64,000 nt of DNA from Zasmidium citrigriseum (taxonomy: Eukaryota > Ascomycota > Dothideomycetes > Mycosphaerellales > Mycosphaerellaceae), in contig NHNW01000021.1 of NCBI GenBank assembly GCA_002786025.1, positions 248,001 through 312,000 of the forward strand, written 5' to 3'. Below the pieces are notes generated by a model. That model searched no databases. It had not been told where the DNA came from and worked only from the letters and a program-made list of their open reading frames with translations. Position 1 is the stretch's first letter; each line of letters starts with the position of its first letter. Made by a program: the position numbers and the translations under genes. Shown piece after piece: positions 10,420 to 20,653 of this stretch.

Positions 10420-11015
10420 GAAGAGAAGTGCGAGTGGCTCCCCTCCTTCTTCCGCACAAATTGGAAGACTAGCTCTCTCCTCGGGAGCACTTGACTCTTA
10501 AGCTATTGAAGGTCTTCTCACACTCTTAGGCCTCGTCGACAAAGTTGGGAACTGCTCTTTCACTTTGACCGGGACATCAAGGGTACTGCAGTCGTGTTCC
10601 CGGAGAGCCTGCGAACGTTTGACAGAAGAACCCTTAGACATTACGAACGCATGAGACTATTATCACGTCAAATAGCATGACCACGCTGATTTTCTTGCGA
10701 GATCGATGACAATGCCCCAATGGACTTTCGCAAGGTCTTCTTGTTCGAGCCTGCCATCCCTCAGCTGAGTCCTAGTGGAAGCCAACTACGTCTCTATGGG
10801 GCGTGATGCATCCTTTCCTTCTTTTCTGGGCCGGCAACCGTTCATATTTTGCAGACACTCTGAAGCTTGTCCTTCGATGTCAGCCACCCTCGCAAGGCCT
10901 TCATTATAGGGCTTGAAGAGGATCGCGTTCGACCTGCCTGTAGACGCATACAGAAGTGTATTGCTCTTTCTTTCTTTGCTTGCTCTCGATTTGGGTGTTC
11001 TGTCAATCGGAAGAG
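10420..11015. other. Intergenic DNA, WW-domain gene to solute-binding protein
   Basis: There are about 600 bp with no convincing gene, holding the 3' UTR of the WW gene and the promoter of the secreted protein at 11016. Confidence 0.4.
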
Positions 11016-12210
11016 ATGAAGTACTCGGCGTGCTTTCTCTCTGTTTTGACGGTCTGCAATGCCGCCTTCTCGCCTCTCGTAGATGTCGATACACGATCTC
11101 TGGACGAGATCTATGCCGCGGCTAAGAAAGAGAATGGGACACTGCAGGTGTTCTGGGGAGGCGATGGTCTGTCCATGAGATGTTCTTCTTTGATCTGAAG
11201 ACTGACAAGTTGGATAGCCGGTGCGGCGGGAGACGAAGCTCGAACGTCCTGGGCCAAGAGGTTCCCAGATGTGAAGATCAACCTGACCGTCGAATTGTCC
11301 AAGTATCACGATAACCAAATCGATCGAGGTTGGTACGAGGGCAAGCATGTTGCAGATGTTGCCTGGTTGCAGACGACGCACAATTATCCTCGATGGAAGC
11401 TGGAAGGGAAGTTGATCAACTACAAGCCGCCTACCTTCAACGATATCTTGAATGGCGAGAAAGACTTCGATGGAGCTTGGATGGCTGCATCTCTTTGTTC
11501 GTACCTTGCCTCAAGCCTATCTTGCTGTCAGCACTGATTTGATCATAGTCGGCTTCGGCCAAATGGTCTACGACAGCACCAAAATCGCCGCCTCCGAAGT
11601 CCCCACCTCCTACACCTCCCTCATCGATCCGAAGTTCAAAGGCAAGCTCATCCTCACCTACCCCAACGACGACGACGCCATCGCCTACCTCTTCTCCCTG
11701 ATCATCGGCCGCTACGGCTACCAATGGCTCTACGACCTCGCACAAAACGACGTCCAATGGGTAAGGGGAACCTTCACTCCAGCCGCCCAGCTGATGGCAC
11801 TGCACAACACGACCTCAAAGCGCTGTCTCTCCTTCACAGCGTATAACCTCGGGGTCCCATACCTCAAATCTAAGGATATCGAAGCGCCAGAGCAGAAGAT
11901 GTCCTGGGTACAGAATGTCGCCATTATCAAAGGGACCGAGTTGCTGGAGTCGGCGAAGTTGATGGTAGCTTGGCTGACGAGTGTTGAGCGGCAGAGCGAG
12001 CCGAATTATTTTGGTTTTGCGAGTGTGCTGGATAGTGTGAATCGGAAGACAGGGTTGACGCCGTATCAGCAGAATAATACGCAGGTTAGTGGGTTTAGGG
12101 GTTTCGAGCAGAATCGGGCGGTGGTGGAGTTTTGGAAGAATACGTATGAAGAGGTTTTGGGGACGCCGCAGGGGAGGGGCCCGTTGGAGGTGTATCCTAA
12201 TGTTGGTTGA
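11016..12210 (+). CDS. Secreted bacterial-type solute-binding protein (PBP2 fold)
   Basis: This is a 363-aa protein similar to the periplasmic components of bacterial ABC importers of the ferric/thiamine type. Exons are 11016..11166, 11218..11496 and 11549..12210, with 51- and 52-nt introns whose removal gives FWGGDAGAAGDEARTSW and AASLFGFGQMVYDSTK. The N-terminus MKYSACFLSVLTVCNA is a signal peptide. Motifs include WYEGKHVADVAWLQ, YTSLIDPKFKGKLILTYPND and YNLGVPYLKSKDIEAPEQ. Fungi lack the cognate ABC permease of this system, so a secreted binding protein must work alone or in another role. The family occurs patchily in fungi and is often explained by transfer from bacteria; that is inference here, since the gene has fungal introns and normal composition. 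The ligand is not known. Confidence 0.85.
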
Positions 12211-12615
12211 AGGTAGCAAGTCGCGTAATGGTGGGTATCTTTGGGAACTGTTGTTCTAGCTGTACATCGAAGAGCTGTAAGCACCTTTCGTTCCACCTCA
12301 TCCTCAATGCTCGGTCTCATTTCGCGCTCTCTTCATTCGGCCCCTCATAGATACGTTGCGGGAGATTGAAATCATCATCGTTCGGAAGCTTCTCGTTGGT
12401 GTGGAGGTTGCTACGGCGCTGGTGACTCATGCCAATGGCGCGTGTTTGGCTTTGGGCCTTGCGGCCAAACACTAGGCGATTTCATTCGTTGTGCGGCCTC
12501 TCACACTCGATGATCCCTCAAAGATCTTCAGACATGGCTGTCTTTCACCCGTTCTGCAGATGTCGACCTGGCGGGTCTCTGGCCTTGTGGTGGTGTCATT
12601 GCTGCCAGGCTTCCC
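12211..12615. other. Convergent intergenic spacer
   Basis: There are about 400 bp between the convergent ends of the solute-binding protein and NCE101. No gene is seen. Confidence 0.4.
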
Positions 12616-12872
12616 TCATCCTTGCTTCTCGCCAGCTTTCACGGTCGGTGCTTCGTTCCCAAAGAGCATTGCAGTTCGACGCTTCAGACTATCGATGGTC
12701 TGTTGCGTGGTCTTTCCTTTCTCTTTCTCCTCGCGGTTGATCCGAACGGCGGCTGCTACGACCCCAACGCTCAAGGCGAAGATGGGGTCAATGGTCCTGA
12801 TTGACGTGAGCTTATGGCTGTTGAAAGCTCTCAACAGGAATTATACCTTGAGATCAAATACGTTGCGGGCAT
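12616..12872 (-). CDS. NCE101: Small membrane protein of the Nce101 (non-classical export) family
   Basis: This two-exon gene is easy to miss. Exon 1 is only 26 nt (12872..12847, MPATYLIS plus two bases), a 50-nt GTATAA...AATCAG intron follows (12846..12797), and exon 2 is 12796..12616. The 68-aa product reads MPATYLISRTIDPIFALSVG then VVAAAVRINREEKEKGKTTQ. This has the Nce101 layout: a short N-terminus, a D-P-ϕ-F-A segment leading into one membrane helix (about residues 12-28), then a basic cytosolic tail with the RINREEKEKG run. In yeast the family is linked to export of leaderless proteins, on limited evidence. Exon 2 has no ATG of its own before residue 45, which supports the spliced start. 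The gene is divergent from the SANT/WD40 gene. Confidence 0.78.
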
Positions 12873-13186
12873 GATGGAGATATTTTCCGAATTGGATATT
12901 AGTGCAGGAAGGAAGTGTGAAGTTGACAGAGCAGGAGCTTAAGTGAATGGAGCGGAATGGAAGCCGCACTTCGCGACTTCACTCGCGTCTCGCGACTTGG
13001 ACGTGATCCATTCCACCTCACTTCTTTACTTCCTACAACCCACGAGCAACGAATCACGCGCAACGAGACAATGACCCAGTGACACGCCCATACACACAAC
13101 ATGCTCTCATGAACCTGCGCCAGCCTAAGTGAAAGGAAGGATGCTGCTCCAGATCACCGACGACAGCCAGGACCGATACCTCGACC
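12873..13186. promoter_or_regulatory. Divergent promoter region, NCE101 / SANT-WD40 gene
   Basis: This 314-bp spacer lies between two divergent ATGs. A repeated motif, CTTCGCGACTTCACTC followed by GCGTCTCGCGACTTGG, lies near 12968-13001 and gives two TCGCGACTT copies, a possible palindromic (TCGCGA) protein-binding site. Confidence 0.4.
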
Positions 13187-16100
13187 ATGGCGGTCGAGGT
13201 AATTGATTTATGCTCCAGCCCAGAGCCCGACGAGTCACCGAGTAAGCTAGCCCAAGGAGCGCTTGCTGGGTTTCTCCCTCGCAAGGACAAGGTCTCATCA
13301 AAGCCCGGAGCTGCAATTGGAAGTGTTGATGCAAGCAGCTCCAATGGCTATCAGAATGGCCATGGAGAAGAGCGGACTGGTTTGCCTTCGCAAGCTGTGG
13401 ACGACCATTACGAAGCGAGCGAACACCTACCAAACGATTCCCTTTCCCATCGAAAGACAGAAAACGAAGAGCAGGAAACGTTACTACAAAGTGCAAGAGT
13501 TGCCGAGCAGTGGGATGGGGGCAGTGAGCTAAGCGAGCTATCTGAACTGAGTGAAGAAGATGGAACACACGATGAGCCAGAGTTTGGCTCCAAGCGGGAT
13601 CGCGAAGGTGACGAGACAGCTGAAGAAAATGGACACCGAACCGTAATAGAGTCAGACAACTTGCTGGACTTTTACAACGACGACAATATCTCGGCTGAGT
13701 TGCACGAATCTGCGAAACGACCAGACCGTCATCATGGCGAGTTGTCTCACCAGTTTCGCCCTTTTCGCATTGACAAGTCCAATCGGTATGGTGGAGGAAA
13801 CAGCTCCCTCAAACCTAAGACCAATTGGAAGGGCTTTGAGGAGTCGGTCTCGACAAGGTCACCTACCTCTATTGCCTCAAAGCCGCGCTCAGGATCCAGT
13901 GAACGCCTGCTTGAATCCATTCTTCCGGGTCGCAAGTCTAATGGGCTGGCGATGGATGATGCCAGCACAAGTCATGGCGTTTCGACAGCACCTGCACAAT
14001 CACCAGAGGCAGCACTTCTCTCAGGCGCCGGACTGGAGATCAGACGAACCGTGGAGAATACGAACCTGCGTCCCTTTGAGAGCCCAAAACGCCCAGCACC
14101 TTCATTTGCGCACGATGAAATGCGCGGTATGAAAAGACCCCGCATGGAAGGGCAAACTCCAAGCAAACGCTCCGAGATTGTTCTGGTCGACGTGACAAGC
14201 CCAGATACAGAGCGAGTCTCGTATTCTGATGAGCCTGAGTTCACAACACCAGATCCAAACCCTCCGTCACCTATGAAAGCCACCGCTCAACATCCACACC
14301 AGACGCAGGGCAAACACACTATGCGCGCAAACTTCTCCAAGGGTCCCAATAGGAAAGGCGAGCCATATTCGGAAGAGGAGGACACACTGATATGCCAGCT
14401 TAAACAGGATGGACTCAACTGGGACGAGATTGCGAAGTACTTCAACGGACGCGCTCCTGGATCTATCCAGGTCCGATGGTACACCAAGCTGCGTACGAAT
14501 GGCTCTGCTGCCCGACCCGCGAGAGCTGAGCGAAAGAGATCCATTCCAGCTTCTGTGTCGCGAGCCGACTCTGCAGACAATGTTGCGACTGGCCGCGGCA
14601 AAAGGTCACGAAACACAGCCCCATCGGCGCTCGATGGTTTTGTGAGTTGGGCTTCTTTGAAGGGATCCAAGAGGGATGTCAGTCTGGACGTTGAGGACGA
14701 TGTTCAGGTAATAACACCAGAGCCATCTTTGCCGCAACCACTGCTGGCACAGGATTGCGGCTTTCCATCCACCCTGTCTCAGATTCTGCGGCGTCGAGAG
14801 CTTGGCCTTAACAGCGGGCGAGCATGGGCGGCCTCGTCACCACGTGGAGCGTTCGAGGAGGCGAAGAATCACGTCCACGGACAGTACAGCTTGCAAAAGC
14901 AGTATCATGGCGCATCGGGCGATATTGTGGCCATGTCATGGGCCCCTGACGGTGATCGCTTTGCGGCTGGGGCAATCGCTATCTCCGACCAGCGGAGCAT
15001 GCAGTACAACATGGAACGGAATCTGCTTGTTGGTTCCCACCAGCAAGCAAGAATGCGTGCATTACTGGAGCATCACGTTCCTCGTCCGCTAGTCGACGAG
15101 TCCGACAATGTCAACACCATTCACGCCATGAGAGCTACACAGGATCCCAGGCTTTTCAAAACTGTGACACAAACAGCCTTTTCACCTTCGTCATCCAAGA
15201 AGCTGTACACCACAGGCGAAGACAATATGCTGAGGCGGTATTCTGTCGGCAAAGATCTCAAGACGGTCAAATGCCGCTACGAGATACCGCACCCGGCTCG
15301 CGTTGACCTTTTAGCAGTCAGCTCGCCCAACGGCATAGTGGCCACCGGATGTCACACTGACTCGGACAGCATACATCTCTTCCGTTGCCACGAGCGGGAT
15401 TATGAGACGGGTTCCGTGTACTCGCCAATACGAGGAGACTCTCAGTCCTCTGCGGCCGTATATCCCTCGACACTCAAATGGGGCATTGCCCATCAACACC
15501 GCACATATTTACTGGCAGGCTTCGGTGGTGACGAGGACAAGGAGAATGCCGGGGAGACCTGCCTTTGGAACGTCGACGCTGGCACTTCGATCCATCTTCG
15601 AGCTTCGACGATGAACGTGTTTGACGTTGCCTGGAACCCAAACCCAAGTTCAGCATCTGTGACCTTCGCCGTTGCATCCAGCTCCAGCTCACTGCAAGTT
15701 GGAAGAGGCACGCGTAGTGCAATTCAGTGTTTTGCGCCTGAGCAGAACTACGCACGTAAGGTGCTTATTTGGGAATGCCCGGCTGCAGACATCAACGATG
15801 TGGTGTTCTGCCCATACGATGATAACCTCATCGCTGCAGGAGCGACCAATGGCACTGTCTACGTCTGGGATAGGCGATTTGCTGCCAAATCTCAAAAGCC
15901 ACTGCATACTCTGCATCATGGCGCCACGGAAAACATTATCGCTCATGACAGGGATCCGGAGACAGCCGACACAGGTGTGCGCTTTTTGTCTTGGGGTGCT
16001 ACGAAGACAAGGCTGTATTCGGGCTCTCATGATGGGATTGTCAAGGTCTGGAATCCATATCGATCACACGACAACACATACGTGGACGACATCACTCCAC

Positions 16101-17251
16101 CGGCACGTGAAAGATCTGCTGTCATGTCAGGAGCTTTCAATGCAGACTATCGAGAGCTGCTGATTGGAACTGAGAACGGGCGCATCAACTTGTACAGCAT
16201 CGAGGGAGGTGCAGTGTACAAGCCACAGCAGTTCAAGCTCGAGACTGCGCCCACGCCGAAGGAACAAGATCAAGATGATCCGCTGAACGCTGCGCGATCA
16301 TTGCTTGATGCCGGAAAGATCGAAATTCGACCCTGTGGTGCAATGCCATTCCGACAGGCCGTTCAAGGACCAAAGTACGATGGCCCATATCTGGCTCCAA
16401 CCCCGGAGCAGGTTCGTCAAGCTGAGGATAGCTACAATCAGGCTTTGATTGAGCAAAGCGATGCGCACCTAAAGCAAGCACAAGATGCCATGGACATTGA
16501 TGACGATGACATAGACGTCGCCAAATCCGACAGTAAGGTGCTTTCGACGCAGCAGACGTTGAACGATCTCCAGGATCGCCTTAGTCACTTCACCATCGCC
16601 GAGCCGAAAGCGAGCGATCTCCAAAAGTCTTTACTAAAGGCAGAGGAAGACAGAGCCAAGCTTCTATCGCACTTCTCCGAGCCAGTGGAGGCTTGTGATT
16701 TGCAGTGCACTGTACTTCCTGTCTCGGATGAGGTGGAAGATTCTGGCCGCTCGGAGTTGCGGATCCCTGGCGCGTTGAGGTCGATTGAGCAGAACGCCGC
16801 TCGAGACTACGTTGGCGACGAGTCAGCCTCGACCTGTGCTTCTTGCTTCCCCTTGCAGGCGCGGAGAAAGAGGCATTTCTGTGCGAGTTGCAAGCTGAAG
16901 AGGGCGGGCCTAACAGCAACGTGCTGCCAATGTTCTGCACCCGCACGTGTACAGACAGATCCCTCGAGGAAGACGCTTTGTGAACGATGCTCCTTCGCTT
17001 GTATCAGATGCAGTGGCCCGGCCGCCATTGACGACGACATGACTTTTGTCTCTTGTGGATCTTGCAACTTGACTTGGGAACTTGGCGTTCTTGGATACAC
17101 TCTTGTGTCAGCCCCTGAGCGGCATCCACCAAGAGCGAACATTGAAGAGGAAGGCTTGGAAGAACAGTACGATGACTTCGGAAGCCTTGAACGAGAGCAT
17201 TACGCATCCCTTTGGCAGGACAAGGATTCTGATGAAATGATGGGGTTTTGA
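13187..17251 (+). CDS. SANT/Myb plus WD40 protein with C-terminal cysteine cluster
   Basis: This single-exon 1354-aa protein starts MAVEVIDLCSSPEPDE, a SUMO-interaction-like opening (VIDLC flanked by Ser and acids). Domain order: a disordered acidic N-terminus; a SANT/Myb domain at about 384-440 (PYSEEEDTLICQLKQDGLNW, NGRAPGSIQVRWYTKL); a WD40 propeller at about 560-1010; an acidic linker; and a Cys-rich zinc-binding end at about 1210-1320 with repeated CxxC pairs (CASCF, CASCKL, CCQC, CERC, CIRC, CGSC). One WD repeat ends VYVWDRRF near residue 894, matching the WDxR motif by which DDB1-CUL4 adaptors bind DDB1. Myb plus WD40 suggests a nuclear chromatin factor. A link to the fungal Raf1/DIM-9 class of CUL4-DDB1 heterochromatin adaptors is only a hypothesis from the layout. 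No introns are needed. Confidence 0.82.
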   Translation: MAVEVIDLCSSPEPDESPSKLAQGALAGFLPRKDKVSSKPGAAIGSVDASSSNGYQNGHGEERTGLPSQAVDDHYEASEHLPNDSLSHRKTENEEQETLLQSARVAEQWDGGSELSELSELSEEDGTHDEPEFGSKRDREGDETAEENGHRTVIESDNLLDFYNDDNISAELHESAKRPDRHHGELSHQFRPFRIDKSNRYGGGNSSLKPKTNWKGFEESVSTRSPTSIASKPRSGSSERLLESILPGRKSNGLAMDDASTSHGVSTAPAQSPEAALLSGAGLEIRRTVENTNLRPFESPKRPAPSFAHDEMRGMKRPRMEGQTPSKRSEIVLVDVTSPDTERVSYSDEPEFTTPDPNPPSPMKATAQHPHQTQGKHTMRANFSKGPNRKGEPYSEEEDTLICQLKQDGLNWDEIAKYFNGRAPGSIQVRWYTKLRTNGSAARPARAERKRSIPASVSRADSADNVATGRGKRSRNTAPSALDGFVSWASLKGSKRDVSLDVEDDVQVITPEPSLPQPLLAQDCGFPSTLSQILRRRELGLNSGRAWAASSPRGAFEEAKNHVHGQYSLQKQYHGASGDIVAMSWAPDGDRFAAGAIAISDQRSMQYNMERNLLVGSHQQARMRALLEHHVPRPLVDESDNVNTIHAMRATQDPRLFKTVTQTAFSPSSSKKLYTTGEDNMLRRYSVGKDLKTVKCRYEIPHPARVDLLAVSSPNGIVATGCHTDSDSIHLFRCHERDYETGSVYSPIRGDSQSSAAVYPSTLKWGIAHQHRTYLLAGFGGDEDKENAGETCLWNVDAGTSIHLRASTMNVFDVAWNPNPSSASVTFAVASSSSSLQVGRGTRSAIQCFAPEQNYARKVLIWECPAADINDVVFCPYDDNLIAAGATNGTVYVWDRRFAAKSQKPLHTLHHGATENIIAHDRDPETADTGVRFLSWGATKTRLYSGSHDGIVKVWNPYRSHDNTYVDDITPPARERSAVMSGAFNADYRELLIGTENGRINLYSIEGGAVYKPQQFKLETAPTPKEQDQDDPLNAARSLLDAGKIEIRPCGAMPFRQAVQGPKYDGPYLAPTPEQVRQAEDSYNQALIEQSDAHLKQAQDAMDIDDDDIDVAKSDSKVLSTQQTLNDLQDRLSHFTIAEPKASDLQKSLLKAEEDRAKLLSHFSEPVEACDLQCTVLPVSDEVEDSGRSELRIPGALRSIEQNAARDYVGDESASTCASCFPLQARRKRHFCASCKLKRAGLTATCCQCSAPARVQTDPSRKTLCERCSFACIRCSGPAAIDDDMTFVSCGSCNLTWELGVLGYTLVSAPERHPPRANIEEEGLEEQYDDFGSLEREHYASLWQDKDSDEMMGF

Positions 17252-17260
17252 GAAAACCCC
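17242..17260 (+). other. Perfect hairpin over the stop codon
   Basis: GGGGTTTT, a 3-nt spacer and AAAACCCC form an 8-bp perfect inverted repeat. The TGA stop (17249-17251) spans the end of the left arm and the loop. It could be a 3'-end signal or chance. Confidence 0.45.
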
Positions 17261-17317
17261 AAAAAGATTCTTGATAGCTGTACAATACTATGTCAGGCGC
17301 GGCGCTGCTGCTGCCTT

Positions 17318-19050
17318 TCATACTTCTTTCAATGGCTCCTTGACTGTCGTTTCGGCTTCTAAGCCCAATTCCCCATCAAAATCTGGATGTGCCGTACCCT
17401 CGAGTGTCGGATCTGCGTCCTGGACGACTGGTGGACCAGTGAAATGCTTTCTTCCGCGGACCATGTACCAGATGAGACTGATTGCTGCGAAGCCCATCCA
17501 TACCACAGAGGCGTAGTTCATGCTTGAGGCCGTGACCTAGGGATGTCAGTATATGAAACGGATTGTGTGGCTATAGGGAACTTACTGGTAGGCTGACGGG
17601 CATGCAGAACAGCACAATCGCCAGGCAGATCCAGGCGATGCAGATGATGTTGATCAGGTAGCCAAACTTTCCCAGCGAGAAGGTCGAGTGCTTCACCATC
17701 TTCCTTCCGCGGAGTAGGGAGACGAGAATCGGCAGTCCATATCCAGTTGAGAGACAGATGGTGGCAACACCTGTGAAGCTGTTGAAAGCAGCCGTCGAAC
17801 CAAAGTAGATCAGTCCCAAGAGGCAGTCCACCACAGTTGAAAGAACGAGACCCCAAAGCGGAATATCGAGTCTCTTGTTCGTCGTCCCGAGCCACCGGCT
17901 TCCAGGGATAGCTCCATCGCGGGCGAAAGCATACGTGCAGCGACTCGAGGCTGTAAGTGCTCCAGTCCCGGCGAAGAATAGGATTCCCAGCAACAAGAAC
18001 AACAGTCCGAAACCACCGCCAGCAGATCCGGTAGCCTGCTTGAAGATCTCTCCGATAGGCTGTCCGCTGGCGACCTTCAGCAGCATCTGAATATCCGGCA
18101 TGGCGAACAGCACAGGGATGAGATAGATGACACCCGTGATACCAGCCGCGGCGACTGACAAGACCATGGCCTTGGGCACCTCCCTCGCCGGATTCTGCAC
18201 TTCCTCGCACATACTCGCCACCAGGCCATATCCCGTTAACGTGTACGCTGCCTGCAAAAGCCCTACGAAGAAAGCCCATCCATCAGGCCATCCACTCGCG
18301 CTCGCATCGTAATGCGCAAAGACGAATTCCCCTGAGCGGAGATTGTCCTTCATAGCCAGCAGTGTCACCAGGATGATCACCACGCTCGCACCCGTCCAGT
18401 ATATACAGATCTTGTTGATCAAATCCAGATATTTAGATCCGAAAGCGTTGACGAGGAAACAGACGAGCATGACAGCCCAGAACATCAACACCGTCTGCCA
18501 TTCATTCGCCGACCAGTCCGGGCGCCAGAGAGAGATGGCAGAGAGGATAAGCTGCGCACCAGAGAAATTGATACTCAGCGTAACAGTCCAATTCCCGACG
18601 AGATTCAACCATCCCGTAATCCAAGACGCAATAGGAGCATACTGTTTCGTCGACATCATCGCCGACCAATAGTAAACCCCTCCCGCTGTGGGATAGACTA
18701 AAAAATCAATCAGCAAACCAATCCCCTTTCACAACGATATACATCTTACCAGCACAAATCTCCGCCAAACTCGCCGCAATACTCAAACTAATCAGACTAA
18801 CCAACACCCACCCCCAAAGAATCGTCACGCTCTGTCCATCCGTCAAACCCGTCAACATGGTCGTCGAAAGGCCGAAAGGAACCGCCATGATGGCGAAAGA
18901 TAGGCCCAGGACGGATAACATGCTCAGACTTCGAGGGAGTTCGCTCTTGTAGCCCATTTTTGCGAGGTCCGCGTCGGCGGCGGTGGCAGATGTTGAGGCG
19001 GCGCGTTGCGCGCCTCCGCTGGTCGCGGAGAGGCGTCTGATCTTGTCCAT
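17318..19050 (-). CDS. APC-superfamily amino acid / GABA-type permease
   Basis: This 543-aa multi-span transporter belongs to the fungal amino acid/choline/GABA permease group. Exons are 19050..18750, 18697..17586 and 17536..17318, with 52- and 49-nt introns. The joins give AEICAVYPTAGGVYYWSAMM and CMPVSLPVTASSMNYASVVW in frame. Family marks are the first-helix motif after ELPRSLSMLSVLGLSFAIMA, the A-E-I-x-x-x-Y-P-T-x-G-G motif in helix 3, EEVQNPAREVPKAMVLS and SSRCTYAFARDGAIPGSRWL. About twelve hydrophobic segments are visible. The start at 19050 (MDKIRRLSAT) is the first ATG; the frame open farther upstream has none. Substrates of this group include GABA, choline, polyamines and basic amino acids, and sequence alone does not decide. 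It converges on the SANT/WD40 gene with only 66 bp between stops. Confidence 0.93.
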
Positions 19051-19717
19051 CTTGCCTCCTTTCCTGGCCTGTGGTGTGGTGTGGTGGTCTGGCGAAAGGT
19101 CCAGGAGGTCGCGCACCCCCTTCTCAGCGGACGACGATAAGATATAGGGTATATCTCAGCTATCAGTCACAGTCCAGGGCTGCGCCGTATCTATCTGCTC
19201 AGGTCATTAGCCGATTCCACGGCAGCAGTCCGGCAGCTCGATAAATGGTGTCAAACAGTTGAATTTGTGGCCGGAATGACATACAGCCAGGTCGCGTCGG
19301 CGAGATTGCGGTTTCCAGCAGGTCCACGCAGCGAACGCCTGCAAGTCTGGGTGGTCGTTCGATTGCCGAAAGTGGAGATAAGGTTTCGATTTTGGGGAGC
19401 TAGCAACGTCACTTGGCGGGACGGGTGCATGTGCTTGGCGTGGGTGGTGATAGAGGGAAGGAAAGAGGTAGGTAGGTATAATATGTACAATGCATGTAGT
19501 ATTATATACAAGTCTCCCTCCTGTGTTCGGCGAGACGTAAATGTTGCAAATATATACAAGTTCGTTGAAGAGCCACCAGATGAGATGCTGTCCCAGGCCG
19601 TTATCCGTACATAAATCCATCACAAAGATATTAAAAGGTGTCGTTGATATAGATCATGGCGTGTCCTTATCCAAATCACAATGCGTGCATGCAATCATTC
19701 TCTTCCTCGTCCACCTC
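19051..19717. other. Intergenic DNA, permease promoter and protease 3' end
   Basis: There are about 670 bp between the permease start and the metalloprotease stop. Short overlapping frames occur on both strands, but none is convincing. It holds the permease promoter. Confidence 0.4.
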
Positions 19718-20653
19718 TTAGAAACCCTTGCGATACTCATTCCACATACTCTGGATTCGCGACACCTGTCCAGGGGTAAAGCTTTCGTAGCAAGCATCGC
19801 TCGAGTAGTCCATGTAATTGTGGATGGGGTCGACGCCGCTCTGGCTCGGGCAGCTATCCTTCGCTGGCTTCGTGGGACAGCCATCGGTACTCGTGCTCTG
19901 CATTGGCGTATCCGCGATCGAGTCTCCATCGCCTTCACAGGAGTATCCTTCGAAAGTATGCAGCAGACCGAGCCAGTGCCCAGTCTCGTGCACAGCAGTC
20001 ATGCCTTGGTTGTAACCGGTAAGAGCGCCGCCTGGCATCGTCGCAGCGTTGATGTTGCAGCCGTCGGAGTAGTACTGCGAAGGTTGGGTCTGAGCCGTGA
20101 CTTGAGAAGGGAGGGTGCAAGTGCCCAAGACTCCGCCAGAAAGGTCGGTATGGAAGTACAGATTCAAGTCGGCGTACTTCCCCTGTCGTCGTGCCTGCTT
20201 GAGCTCGTCCAGAGAAGACCCATCACCCACAGCCCAAGCATCATTGGCATCGATCGAGACATTGGCGAGCGTGAACGTGATCCCAATAGGATTGTAAGCC
20301 TTATTCAGCGCATCCAACTGCGCCTGCGCGTCCGCTTGCGTCAGAGTCCCAGCCTTGGCGTTCGTGGTGAGAAGGTGCATGTACGTATTGATCGAAAGCG
20401 CCGGAGAAACGGTCTGCCTTCTAACGAGCGAAGCAGCACGCGTACCGACCTGGTTCGGACGTCTGGAGTTGCGGGAGAGGAACTTGATCGTCGCGTTGAA
20501 GTGCGACGAAGCCTTGCCACGGTTGACGTCGCAGTCGAAATGCCGGATCTCGTGGCCCGTCGCCGGATCGACAAAGGTCGAGATGTTGCCGCCGCTCAGA
20601 GCAGAAGCCACAGCCACAAGGGCCGCCAAGGCGGCAATCGAGAAGGTCCTCAT
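19718..20653 (-). CDS. Secreted pappalysin-like (M43) zinc metalloprotease
   Basis: This single-exon 311-aa secreted protease begins MRTFSIAALAALVAVASALS, a signal peptide. Residues about 20-90 look like a propeptide ending near a basic RRQ site. The catalytic signature HETGHWLGLLHTFEG (HExxHxxGxxH) is complete near residue 215, and the Met-turn NYMDYSSDACYESFT follows about 50 residues later, as in metzincins of family M43. Several Cys pairs (GTCTLPS, YYSDGC, YSCEGDG, DGCPTK, DSC, DAC) fit the extracellular fold. Related proteins in ascomycetes are extracellular proteases expressed in host or protein-rich settings. A TATA element lies about 180 bp upstream of the ATG at 20653. The catalytic residues are intact, so an active enzyme is expected. 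Confidence 0.94.
   Translation of the reverse strand: MRTFSIAALAALVAVASALSGGNISTFVDPATGHEIRHFDCDVNRGKASSHFNATIKFLSRNSRRPNQVGTRAASLVRRQTVSPALSINTYMHLLTTNAKAGTLTQADAQAQLDALNKAYNPIGITFTLANVSIDANDAWAVGDGSSLDELKQARRQGKYADLNLYFHTDLSGGVLGTCTLPSQVTAQTQPSQYYSDGCNINAATMPGGALTGYNQGMTAVHETGHWLGLLHTFEGYSCEGDGDSIADTPMQSTSTDGCPTKPAKDSCPSQSGVDPIHNYMDYSSDACYESFTPGQVSRIQSMWNEYRKGF

Noticed and set aside
13054..13568. Antisense open frames opposite the SANT/WD40 gene start
   Set aside because: Shadows of the strong sense frame; no independent start or splice support.
19251..19623. Short frames upstream of the permease
   Set aside because: Overlapping on both strands, no domain, located in a promoter region.
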